Of a DNA stretch of 64,000 nt, positions 44,501-52,471 are shown in pieces (the first letter of the stretch is position 1; every line of letters starts with the position of its first letter). Below the pieces are notes generated by a model, which was not told the DNA's origin, searched no databases, and saw only the letters and a program-made list of their open reading frames with translations. The position numbers and the translations under genes are program-made. The DNA is from G965216905 sp965216905 (lineage in GTDB: Bacteria; Actinomycetota; Acidimicrobiia; Spongiisociales; ZC4RG35). The stretch is taken from positions 2,914,001 to 2,978,000 of the forward strand of contig OZ244213.1 of assembly GCA_965216905.1 (NCBI GenBank), given 5' to 3'.

Positions 44501-44530
44501 AGCGTATCGCAAGCTTTTGTAGTCTGTCAA
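44501..44530 (-). promoter_or_regulatory. Internal promoter and operator-like motif before the binding-protein gene
   Basis: On the minus strand TTGACA (plus 44525-44530) and TACGCT (44501-44506) are 18 nt apart. The -35 overlaps the last codons of the kinase gene. Overlapping it is a dyad, CTTTTGT (44514) and ACAGAAG (44531), complementary at six of seven positions across 10 nt. The string AGCTTTTGTAGTCTG here resembles AGCTTTTGTTATTCTG between the kinase and ROK genes, so both may be ROK operators. Confidence 0.55.
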
Positions 44531-45960
44531 ACAGAAGTCGAGAAGTGTCGTTCGATGGTCCGCTCGAACTCGCCAAGCCGGGCAGCGGCGTCGACCCCCG
44601 GTCGAGGTTCGACCGTGCGTTGGATGGTGGGATCGGGAAGGTCCCCTCCAACGCCCCGAGCCGCCAGCCGGGCCGCCCCGCGGACGGTGAAGTGCGAGTC
44701 CTCGGCGACGTCCACACCCATGCCGAGCACGGTGGCCATGGTCTCGACCCATTCGGCGTGACGAACCGAACCTCCCGACATCACCGCACTGGAGACGTTC
44801 GTCAGGTCGAACAACGACCGGGCGCGCAGTCCCAGATAGAGCGCAACGCCCCGGAGAGCGCTACGGACCAGCGCCGCTCGATCGTGTCGCAAGGTGAGCC
44901 CCGTCCACGAGCCACCGGCCGGCCCGTCGTGGGAGGGCGTCCGCTCGGCGCTGAGGAAAGGGAAGAAGACGGGGTCGCCTGCGGGTGAGTCCAGAGCGGC
45001 GCCGGCCGCCGCATAGACCTCATCCCACCCGACACCGACGATGCTTCGTACCCAGCCCAGGGCGAGTCCGACATTGGCGACGGCTGCCATCGCGTACCAC
45101 CCGGCTTGGGGGGAGGCGGAGCGGTACTGATGCAAGCCCGGACCGAGTTGGCCGTTGGCAGGGGTCGAGATCGGCGTCATGACCTGACCCCCGGTCCCGA
45201 CGTTCACCAGCGCGATCCCGGGCGCCTCGATACCCGCTCCGACCAGGGCGGCAGGTGCATCGCCGGCTCCCACCACCACCGAGACGTCGGCGCGCAGGCC
45301 GAGTTGTTCGGCCGCGGCGGGTTCCAACCGACCGACGACGTCCGTCGACCGACGGATCTCGGGCAGCAGCGCCGGTTCCACACCGATCGCGGCCGCCATC
45401 GTCTCACTCCATGAATCGGCCGCGATGTCGTACAGAAGGGTCGCCGAGGCATCACTCGGATCCGTGACCCCTTTGACGCCGCACAGTTGCATGCGCAGCC
45501 AGTCCTTGGGCTGGAGCACGGAGGCCGCCTCCCTCATGCGCGCCGGCTCGTTGTGCACCAGCCAGGCGAGAATCGGTCCAGCCATCCCCGGCACGATTGG
45601 ATTGCCGAGGACATCGGGGTGGCGGGTCTCGAACCGACCGAACTCGTCCAATACCGACACCGCCCGATGGTCGGGCCAGAGGACGGCCTCCCGCACGGGT
45701 CGGCCGTGTGCGTCGACGAGGACGACCCCGTGCATCTGGCCGGCGACACCGATCGCTTCGACCCGCCCTCGCCGAGGGTGGGTGACCCGGCGAACGACTC
45801 TTTGGCACACTTCCCACCACAGCGCCGGGTCGAAATCGGCTCCGGCCGCCGTCGACGCCGGCACGCCGTACGCTTCCTCGGCGGCGGCGACCAAACCCCC
45901 CTCGGGATCGAAGAGGGCGGCCTTGAGAGTCCCTGTTCCCATGTCGATCCCGAGATACAC
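44527..45960 (-). CDS. FGGY-family carbohydrate kinase, xylulokinase-like
   Basis: FGGY kinases phosphorylate sugars and polyols with ATP. The 477-residue protein is nearest the xylulokinase group by its motifs: MYLGIDMGTGTLKAALFD at the N-terminus, AIGVAGQMHGVVLVD, LQPKDWLRMQLCG, VVGAGDAPAALVG with the catalytic Asp, and LVNVGTGGQVMTP. The start is GTG 45960. It leads the minus-strand operon, divergent from the ROK regulator. The nearby ketose 3-epimerase homologue would allow a sugar such as psicose or tagatose to be brought to a phosphorylatable form, so I do not assign xylulose as the definite substrate. Confidence 0.85.
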   Translation of the reverse strand: MYLGIDMGTGTLKAALFDPEGGLVAAAEEAYGVPASTAAGADFDPALWWEVCQRVVRRVTHPRRGRVEAIGVAGQMHGVVLVDAHGRPVREAVLWPDHRAVSVLDEFGRFETRHPDVLGNPIVPGMAGPILAWLVHNEPARMREAASVLQPKDWLRMQLCGVKGVTDPSDASATLLYDIAADSWSETMAAAIGVEPALLPEIRRSTDVVGRLEPAAAEQLGLRADVSVVVGAGDAPAALVGAGIEAPGIALVNVGTGGQVMTPISTPANGQLGPGLHQYRSASPQAGWYAMAAVANVGLALGWVRSIVGVGWDEVYAAAGAALDSPAGDPVFFPFLSAERTPSHDGPAGGSWTGLTLRHDRAALVRSALRGVALYLGLRARSLFDLTNVSSAVMSGGSVRHAEWVETMATVLGMGVDVAEDSHFTVRGAARLAARGVGGDLPDPTIQRTVEPRPGVDAAARLGEFERTIERHFSTSV

Positions 45961-46070
45961 GAGAAGCCTCTCGTTCGCGGACGATTCCGCCCGGAGCCAG
46001 CTTTTGTTATTCTGAACGTGACTTTTACCGCATCGTAATCAGAAGGCGGAAATCACATCAAGCAGCTTGC
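45961..46070. promoter_or_regulatory. Divergent control region between the kinase and ROK genes
   Basis: The 110-nt region contains AGCTTTTGTTATTCTG (from 45999), a motif shared with the internal promoter at 44512. For the kinase operon (minus strand) TTGATG, 18 nt, TACGAT fits a promoter. For the ROK gene CGTAAT near 46034 could be a -10. ROK regulators commonly bind such regions and are released by the sugar. Confidence 0.45.
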
Positions 46071-47234
46071 ATGACGGAACTCAACGCCCCGAATCGCGAC
46101 CCGGCCGACGGGTTGTTACTCCGCCTGGTCCGAGAGGGCGGGCCACAAACCCGATCCAGCCTCGGCGCCGCCACCGGCTGGGCTCGGTCGACGGTGACCC
46201 GGCGGGTTGACGCCCTGCTGGAGTCCGGCTTGCTCGCCATGACCGAGGACGCCACCTCGACCGGTGGTCGGCCGCCGGAACAGTTCCGGTTCAACCAACA
46301 CGCTGGTTCGCTCGTCGTCGCCGATCTGGGTATCACGCACAGCCGTTTGGCGCGCGTCGACCTGTTCGGAGAGCCCCTGCAACCGCCGGTAGATCTGGAG
46401 CTCGACCTCACCGGTGGACCTGCGGCGGCTCTTCCGGTGGTCGTTGATAAGGTCGCCGACCTCATCGCCGAGCCGGCCGACCGGCCCTTGGCCATCGGCA
46501 TCGGGCTGCCGGCGCCGATCGACTCCGAGTCCAGTCGTCCGGTCGATCCCCCCATCCTCTCGACTTGGAATCGGTACCCACTCGTGAAGGCGATCGAGTC
46601 GGAGTTCGGTGTCGTCACCTTCGTGGAGAACGACGCCAACCTGATGGCCGTGGGTGAACAACGACGGCGCTGGCCGCAGGCGCGTTCCTTGGTGTTCGTC
46701 AAGGTGGGGACCGGCATCGGGGCCGGCGTGGTGATCTCCGGGCAGCTCTACCGGGGAGCGCACGGCGCGGCCGGCGACATCGGGCACGTCCAGCTCGACG
46801 GGTTTGGGGATCGCTTGTGCCGATGTGGACGAAACGCCTGTCTGGAAGCGGTGGCAGGCGGGGCTGCACTGGCTGCCCAGCTGTCGGCGCTCGGTCGGCG
46901 GGCCGACACCGCCAGGGCGGTCGCCTCGCTGGTCCATTCCGGGGATCCGGAGGCGAAGTCCATGGTGAGATCGGCGGGGACGCACATCGGCGTCGTGCTC
47001 GCCGCAACCGTGAGCTTCGCCGACCCTGACGTGATCGTGCTGGGCGGAGATCTGGGAGTCGAGCCGCTGGTTCTGGCGTCGGTCCGCGCCGAGGTTCACA
47101 GTCGGCCGCTCGCGCTGGCGGCGAGGCATCTCATCGTGGAGCCGAGCCAGCTCGGGGCCAATGCCGGTGTGGTTGGTGCCGCCGAACTGGTCGTCGACCG
47201 GCTCTGGCCGTCGCTTCGGGCGGCGGACCTGTGA
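46071..47234 (+). CDS. ROK-family transcriptional repressor
   Basis: The 387-residue protein combines an N-terminal winged helix (about 12-65: LLLRLVREGGPQTRSSLGAA, TGWARSTVTRRVDALLESG) with a ROK sugar-kinase-like domain. The ROK domain has GIGLPAPIDSESS, FVENDANLMAVGE, VFVKVGTGIGAGVVI, GAHGAAGDIGHVQLDG and the zinc motif CRCGRNACLEAVAGG. This is the NagC/XylR type, which binds an inducing sugar and represses transport and kinase genes. It is transcribed divergently from the kinase-transporter operon and should control it. Confidence 0.92.
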   Translation: MTELNAPNRDPADGLLLRLVREGGPQTRSSLGAATGWARSTVTRRVDALLESGLLAMTEDATSTGGRPPEQFRFNQHAGSLVVADLGITHSRLARVDLFGEPLQPPVDLELDLTGGPAAALPVVVDKVADLIAEPADRPLAIGIGLPAPIDSESSRPVDPPILSTWNRYPLVKAIESEFGVVTFVENDANLMAVGEQRRRWPQARSLVFVKVGTGIGAGVVISGQLYRGAHGAAGDIGHVQLDGFGDRLCRCGRNACLEAVAGGAALAAQLSALGRRADTARAVASLVHSGDPEAKSMVRSAGTHIGVVLAATVSFADPDVIVLGGDLGVEPLVLASVRAEVHSRPLALAARHLIVEPSQLGANAGVVGAAELVVDRLWPSLRAADL

Positions 47235-47278
47235 CTCCGCAGGCAGAATGAGGCAATAGCCTTCCATCTCAACCGACG

Positions 47279-48193
47279 ATGACCCAAGCGATCAGCTCTC
47301 CCATCGGAGCCCACGCCTTCATCTGGTCCCCGCGCTGGGACCGGGATGGAGCTCGTCGGGCTGCGACGCGCGCCGCGGCAGCCGGGTACGAGTTCGTCGA
47401 GATCCCGTTGTTGAGCCCTTCCCTGGTGGACGTCGACGACACGGTGCGGCTCCTCGAAGAGCTGGGCCTGGGGTGCACCTGTTCGACTGCACTTCCCCGC
47501 TTCGCCCATCTTCCCGCGAGGCCAAAGGCCGCCCTCTCCTTCCTCACCCACGCGATCGACGTCGCCGCCGATCTCGGTTCCTCCTGGCTCACCGGAGCCC
47601 TATACGCAAGCCTCGGAACGCTGACCGGCCAGGCGGCGACCCCCGAGGAGCTCGACGTCGTTGCCCGAACCCTCGAACGGGCGGCCGCGCACGCCGACGG
47701 ACGGGGGATCAACCTCGGGGTGGAGGTCATCAATCGCTACGAAACCCATCTCCTGAACACGGCAGATCAGGCCATCGCACTCATCGATCGCATCGGTGCT
47801 CCGAACGTGTCGGTCCATCTCGACACCTTCCACATGAACATCGAAGAGGCGTCCTTCGCCGACGCCATTCGCCGACTCGGTCACCGGATCGGCTACGTGC
47901 ACCTCGCCGAATCCAATCGAGGTGTGCTCGGACAGGGCAACGTGCCGTTCCGTGAAGTGCTCGCGGCCTTGGCGTACCTGCGCTATGGAGGGCCTTTGGT
48001 GGTCGAGGCCTTCGTCAACGCCTCAGCCGAAGTGCGAGTCATCACGGCGAGCTGGCGTGACGAGGTGGTGGACGCTCAGGAGTTCGCGGTCGCCAGCCTC
48101 GAACACATCCTCGCTTTGCGCCAGGAGCACTCCCGCCCGGCCGCGCGCTCCGAACTCGAACGGCCGTGGTCGCTCGGGGTCGGACCTCCGTGA
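47279..48193 (+). CDS. Ketose 3-epimerase family protein (D-psicose/tagatose 3-epimerase-like)
   Basis: A 304-residue TIM-barrel enzyme. Metal ligands can be placed at E149 (LGVEVINRYETHLLNT), D182 (HLDTFHMNIEE), H208 (YVHLAESNRG) and E243 (VVEAFVN). The spacings 33, 26 and 35 are the same as those of the D-tagatose 3-epimerase of Pseudomonas cichorii (E152, D185, H211, E246) as I remember them. It would interconvert ketoses at C3. It follows the ROK gene by 44 nt on the same strand and belongs to the sugar module by context. Hydroxypyruvate isomerase relatives share the fold, so the substrate is a proposal. Confidence 0.87.
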   Translation: MTQAISSPIGAHAFIWSPRWDRDGARRAATRAAAAGYEFVEIPLLSPSLVDVDDTVRLLEELGLGCTCSTALPRFAHLPARPKAALSFLTHAIDVAADLGSSWLTGALYASLGTLTGQAATPEELDVVARTLERAAAHADGRGINLGVEVINRYETHLLNTADQAIALIDRIGAPNVSVHLDTFHMNIEEASFADAIRRLGHRIGYVHLAESNRGVLGQGNVPFREVLAALAYLRYGGPLVVEAFVNASAEVRVITASWRDEVVDAQEFAVASLEHILALRQEHSRPAARSELERPWSLGVGPP

Positions 48194-48241
48194 GCCATGG
48201 CCACGCGAGTTCGATGATCTGATGGCGAAGCGACCGGGTCG

Positions 48242-48832
48242 TCACTGAGCGTCACCGCGGAAGGCCTCCGCGGTTCGCTGGAGCCGATCGCGATAGGCGG
48301 TCCACCACCGCTCGTCACGGTCGGGCAGGTTGGTGTTCTCCGGGCGGAGCCCAACAGTACCGTCGATCAACTCGCGCACACGATGTCGGCGTGGCCCGCA
48401 TGGCGGTGCGTCTCGGTAGCCACGTGAACGAGGATCCGATGGAGGCTGACCTCGGCATGCTGCGGTGGCCACCAAGGGACGTGTCCCGCGGCGTCGAGGT
48501 CCACTCGATCGCTGCGTCGGAGTGCCGCCACGCACGGTGGTAGAAGTCGACGATCCCGTCTCTGGACTCTTCGGGCGTCGCCCACAGGTCGGCATTGGGA
48601 TCGTTATCTCGCCGATACAACGCCAGAGCCTCACCGTGGGGCGGCCGAAGCAATCTCCGAAGTATCCGAACTCGACCGATGCGAGATGCTTGGCCAGACC
48701 CAGGAGGTTGGTGCCCGTGGGGACGAGGGGCCGACGCGCGTCGAACTCGCTCAAGCCTTCGAGTTTCCACATCACCGCCTCGCGACCCACTCGGAGGTAG
48801 CGATGCAGATCGGTCTTGGGATTCGACATCAC
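48242..48832 (-). pseudogene. DinB/DUF664-family gene broken by three frameshifts
   Basis: Coding similarity to a DinB-like (DUF664) protein runs the whole length but jumps frame three times. Segment 1 starts at 48832 with KTDLHRYLRVGREAVMWKL, reaches LGLAKHLASVEFGYFGDCFG, then shifts near 48640. Segment 2 continues NDPNADLWATPEESRDGIVD and shifts near 48505. Segment 3 gives AAGHVPWWPPQHAEVSLHRI and ETHRHAGHADIV, shifting near 48380 where GTGTGCGCG looks like GTGCGCG with two added bases. Segment 4 returns to frame 1 with RELIDGTVGLRPENTNLPD and the normal C-terminus. Joined, the four pieces make a standard protein of about 170 residues. A recent pseudogene or local sequence errors are both possible. 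Confidence 0.8.
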
Positions 48833-48853
48833 ATCGGGCTATGGCAGCGTCGC

Positions 48854-49837
48854 TCAACCGAATCGGGCGAGCTTGTCACGGGTGTGGTGGGCGACGACGA
48901 TCCGTACGGTTCCCGACCGCCCCCGCATGACGACCGACTCGGTGGTTGCCCCCTCACCGTCGTAGCGCACACCCTCGAGCAAGGCGCCGTCGGTGATGCC
49001 GGTCGCCGCAAAAAAAGCGTCGGTGGTCGCCACCAGGTCCTCGACTTCGAGAACCCGTTCCGGCTCGAGTCCGGCGGCGAGGATCGCCTGCCGCTCGTTG
49101 CCATCTCGGGGCCACAGCCGGCCTTGGATCACACCACCCATGCAGCGGAGGGCACAGGCGGTGATGACCGCTTCGGGAGTCCCTCCGATGCCCATCATGA
49201 TGTCGACGCCCGTGCCTTGGCGGGCTGCCGCCACGCCGGCGGCGACCGTTCCGTGAGGGATGACCAAGACCCGGGCTCCGGCCTGGCGGAGGCGCTCGAT
49301 GCGGTCGACATGTCGTTCCCGATCGAGGATCATCACGGTGACCTCCTCCGGGCGGCAGCCGCGAGTGTCGGCCACGGCCGCAACCAGGTCGGCCGGTGCG
49401 GCGTCGAGGTCGATCGCCTCGGCCAGCTCGGGCCCGGCGACGATCTGATCCATGTACACGGCCGGCCCCGGGGAGTACATCGAGCCGCCGGCGGCGACCC
49501 CGACCACGGCGAGGGCATTTGGCTGGCCCAGGGCCACCAGGGTGGTTCCCTCCACCGGATCCACGGCGACGTCGACTCGGGGGCCGAGGCCGGAGCCGAC
49601 CGACTCCCCGTTGTAGAGCATCGGAGCCCGGTCCTTCTCACCCTCACCGATGATGACGGTGCCATCCATGTCGACCGTATCGAGCAATGCACGCATGGCG
49701 TCCACGGCCGCCCCGTCGGCTGACTCCTTCTTTCCTCGACCGACCCACCGCGCCGATGCCAGCGCCGCTGCCTCGGTCACGCGCACGAGTTCGAGCGCCA
49801 GATCCCGGTCGGGTGTGGGGGTCGTGGAATCGGTCAT
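48854..49837 (-). CDS. glpX: Class II fructose-1,6-bisphosphatase
   Basis: GlpX hydrolyses fructose 1,6-bisphosphate, the committing step of gluconeogenesis from glycerol. The 327-residue protein has the metal- and phosphate-binding motifs TVIIGEGEKDRAPMLYNGE and VAVDPVEGTT, then IMMGIGGTPEAVITACALRC and GGVIQGRLWPRD. ATG 49837 follows GAGGAGGAAGC and overlaps the stop of the dhaM fusion gene (ATGA). It is the last intact gene of the glycerol operon, and E. coli glpX is likewise in a glp operon (glpFKX). Confidence 0.94.
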   Translation of the reverse strand: MTDSTTPTPDRDLALELVRVTEAAALASARWVGRGKKESADGAAVDAMRALLDTVDMDGTVIIGEGEKDRAPMLYNGESVGSGLGPRVDVAVDPVEGTTLVALGQPNALAVVGVAAGGSMYSPGPAVYMDQIVAGPELAEAIDLDAAPADLVAAVADTRGCRPEEVTVMILDRERHVDRIERLRQAGARVLVIPHGTVAAGVAAARQGTGVDIMMGIGGTPEAVITACALRCMGGVIQGRLWPRDGNERQAILAAGLEPERVLEVEDLVATTDAFFAATGITDGALLEGVRYDGEGATTESVVMRGRSGTVRIVVAHHTRDKLARFG

Positions 49838-52416
49838 GCTTCCTCCTCGGGGTCGTTGGTCGGTGCGGTCGCTCCGTCCTCCATCCAATTCTGCACGAGT
49901 GATCGCACCGTCCCGCTCGAATCGGCCGAACAGGCGGAGGCGGCCAACTCTCGAGCCTCCTCCCGGTGGAGGCCCCGGATCACCTGTTTGACCTGCGGAA
50001 CGAGCGACGGAGCCACCGAGAGTTCCGTCACCCCGAGGCCGATGAGGACGGGCACGGCCAGCAGGTCACCGGCCGCTTCTCCGCAGACGCCCACCCACGG
50101 TCCGGTCTCGTCGGCGGCCTCCGTCACCGCTGCGATGCTGCGGAGCACGGCCGGATGCAGAGGGTCGGACAGGTCGGCGAGGTCGCTGTTCCCTCGCTCG
50201 GCGGCCATCACGTACTGGGTGAGGTCGTTGGTGCCGATGCTGAAGAAGTCGACGTGGCGGGCGAACTCTGCCGCCATGAGCGAGGTGGCCGGGACCTCGA
50301 CCATGATCCCCACCTCGACGTTCTCCGCCGGCGCTCCGGTCGCGTCGACAGCCGCATCGAGCATGCGCCGGGCGGCCTCGAGATCGGCGAGCGTGGTGAC
50401 CATCGGGAACATGACTGCCACCGGTCGATCATGAGCCACCGAGGCGATCGCCTCGAGCTGGGATCGAAGCAGGTGGGGTCGTCGGAGCCCAAGTCGAACT
50501 CCCCGGACGCCGAGAAAGGGATTCGACTCTCGCGGAAGATCGAGGAAGGCCACCGGCTTGTCGCCGCCGATGTCGAGTGTTCGGATCACGATGCGCCGTT
50601 CCGGTCGCTCCCGGCGCATGACGTCGATGATCTCTCGATACGTCGAGCGCTGCTCGTCGACATCGGGGGGATGCTGCCGGTCGAGAAACAACAGCTCGGT
50701 GCGCAGAAGGCCGATCCCATCCGCTCCCATGCGCGTGGCCCGGTGAGCGTCGTCGACGGTGGCGACGTTGGCGGCGACCTCGATCTCGATTCCATCGAGG
50801 GTCTGGGCCGGACGATGTGCCTCGAGCGCCGCCTCGGCCAGCCGATTCTGCCGCTGGGCCATGGACGCTTCCGCCCGGCTGATTTTGTCGGCGTCGGGCT
50901 CGATGACCACTTCACCCGTGTCGCCGTTCACGATCAGCATGGTTCCGTCACCGACGGCGCCGATCTGGGATCCGGCGGCCACGACGGCCGGAATTCCCAG
51001 CGACCGGGCGATGATGGCTGCATGGGACGTAGGACCACCGAGAGCGGTGAGAATGGCCCGGACCTCCGCTGGGTCCAGATCGGCGGTTTGGGCCGGGTCC
51101 AGGTCGTCCGCCACCAGGATGCCGGGGGTCACGGCCGGAACGAATCGCACCTCGGCGCCCAGCAAGGCCGCCTCCACCCGGGCCGCCACCGATCGAGCGT
51201 CGGCGGCCCGAGCGCGCTGGTAGGGGTCGTCGAGTGCCTCGTAACGAGTGACAAGGGCTTCCATCTCCGCCGTCCAGGCCGATACGGGTTCCTCCCCGGC
51301 CCGCACTCGCCGGTCCAGTGCATCGAGCAGCTCGGGATCGCCGAGCATGGCGAGGTGGGCGTCGAAGATGGCGGCTTCCGACTCTCCGATCCGCCGGGCA
51401 GTGGCCGATCGAACCTGCCCGATCTGTTCGGCAGCACGATGGATGGCCGCTCGCAGCTCGTCGGCCGTGCGCGGCCGGTCGCCGTCGGTCTCGGGACGCC
51501 CCTCGTCACTCGGAACTGGCACGAGCCTGGTGGCCCGACCCACGGCGATGCCCGGGGAGGCACCGACGCCACCCTGTGGGTGGACCGATCCGCCTGCGGC
51601 CGCGTCGTCCTGTCCCCATCGATCCTTCCGTCCACTCGCAGACCCACCCTCGGAACCTGCTGCCGGGAGATCCGCGACCGTCTCGCCGAAGTCGTCGTCC
51701 ACCAGCTCGCGCACCGCCGCAATTGCGGCATCGGCGTCCGGGCCCCGAGCACGGACACCCATCTCGTGCCCCTGGAGCAGTCCAAGCGTGCTGAGGGAGG
51801 TGAAACTGGTGGCTGGTACCCACTCGGAGGACAGCGTGGCGTTATTGACGCGACAGGTTGCATCGAAAGGCGACATCGCCGAGACGAGCTTGGCGGCCGG
51901 CCGGGCATGAAGTCCGGCGGGAATCCGAATCAGGAACACGGCCTCGGCGTCGGCACCGGGCGAGCCAGGCTCGTCGCCGGCGTCGGGGTCGGCACCGGGG
52001 GAGGGGGAAGGACCGAGCTGCGCCGTCTTGGCGACAGTCGACGAACGCGCTTCGGCCAGGACTTGATCGAGTGAGAGGCCGGCCTGGGCGGCAGTGGCGG
52101 CCGCGACCGCTCCTTCGACGAGGGGAGCGTCGCTCAGTCTGACGGTCTGGCGCTTGTGTTCGTCGAGAAGTTCAAGCGCCAGATCGGCCGACAGCATGGC
52201 GCTCCCGAGATCCATCAGCACCACCACGCCGTCCTCGGACCACACGTCCTCGATGGCGGCCACGACGCGGGTCGCGTCGGTTCCGACCTCATCGCCGTCT
52301 GGCCCGTCGATGCCACCTGCCGGCGCGATCGGCACATCACCACCCATCTGTTTGGCGAGGTCGGCGGCTCCGTTGGCGATTGCGGCCACGTGTGAGACGA
52401 GCACGATGCCGATCAT
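49834..52416 (-). CDS. dhaM: DhaM-HPr-Enzyme I fusion: complete PEP-dependent phosphotransfer chain
   Basis: The 860-residue protein joins three phosphotransfer modules. Residues 1-125 form a mannose-type EIIA as in DhaM, with H9 in VLVSHVAAIANG. Residues about 157-250 form HPr with H170 in IPAGLHARPAAKL. Residues about 283-845 form a full Enzyme I, with H465 in LGGPTSHAAIIARSLG and the PEP-binding domain (GIGLLRTELLFLDR, DIGGDKPVAFL, FFSIGTNDLTQYVMAAERGN, GVCGEAAGD). E. coli DhaM stops after a partial Enzyme I and depends on general EI; this protein should take phosphate from PEP directly. It recharges DhaL-ADP, and might also phosphorylate other partners. Ala/Gly/Asp-rich linkers join the modules. 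GGAGG precedes the ATG, and its stop overlaps glpX. Confidence 0.92.
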   Translation of the reverse strand: MIGIVLVSHVAAIANGAADLAKQMGGDVPIAPAGGIDGPDGDEVGTDATRVVAAIEDVWSEDGVVVLMDLGSAMLSADLALELLDEHKRQTVRLSDAPLVEGAVAAATAAQAGLSLDQVLAEARSSTVAKTAQLGPSPSPGADPDAGDEPGSPGADAEAVFLIRIPAGLHARPAAKLVSAMSPFDATCRVNNATLSSEWVPATSFTSLSTLGLLQGHEMGVRARGPDADAAIAAVRELVDDDFGETVADLPAAGSEGGSASGRKDRWGQDDAAAGGSVHPQGGVGASPGIAVGRATRLVPVPSDEGRPETDGDRPRTADELRAAIHRAAEQIGQVRSATARRIGESEAAIFDAHLAMLGDPELLDALDRRVRAGEEPVSAWTAEMEALVTRYEALDDPYQRARAADARSVAARVEAALLGAEVRFVPAVTPGILVADDLDPAQTADLDPAEVRAILTALGGPTSHAAIIARSLGIPAVVAAGSQIGAVGDGTMLIVNGDTGEVVIEPDADKISRAEASMAQRQNRLAEAALEAHRPAQTLDGIEIEVAANVATVDDAHRATRMGADGIGLLRTELLFLDRQHPPDVDEQRSTYREIIDVMRRERPERRIVIRTLDIGGDKPVAFLDLPRESNPFLGVRGVRLGLRRPHLLRSQLEAIASVAHDRPVAVMFPMVTTLADLEAARRMLDAAVDATGAPAENVEVGIMVEVPATSLMAAEFARHVDFFSIGTNDLTQYVMAAERGNSDLADLSDPLHPAVLRSIAAVTEAADETGPWVGVCGEAAGDLLAVPVLIGLGVTELSVAPSLVPQVKQVIRGLHREEARELAASACSADSSGTVRSLVQNWMEDGATAPTNDPEEEA

Positions 52417-52432
52417 GCTGGAGGAGAATACG

Positions 52433-52462
52433 GGGTGGGAGCGGCTTCAGCCGCTCCCACCC
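52433..52462 (-). other. Intercistronic hairpin between glpK and dhaM
   Basis: GGGTGGGAGCGGC (52433-52445) and GCCGCTCCCACCC (52450-52462) form a perfect 13-bp stem with a TTCA loop (TGAA in the minus-strand RNA). It fills most of the 55-nt gap. No U-tract follows. It may reduce read-through into dhaM-glpX or stabilise the glpF-dhaKL-glpK part of the message. Confidence 0.65.
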
Positions 52463-52471
52463 TCGAGCCGG

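Noticed and set aside
49966..52074. 702-codon open frame on the plus strand opposite the dhaM fusion
   Set aside because: Mirror of a high-GC coding gene with intact phosphotransfer motifs; the antisense product shows no domain and has Arg/Gly/His bias.
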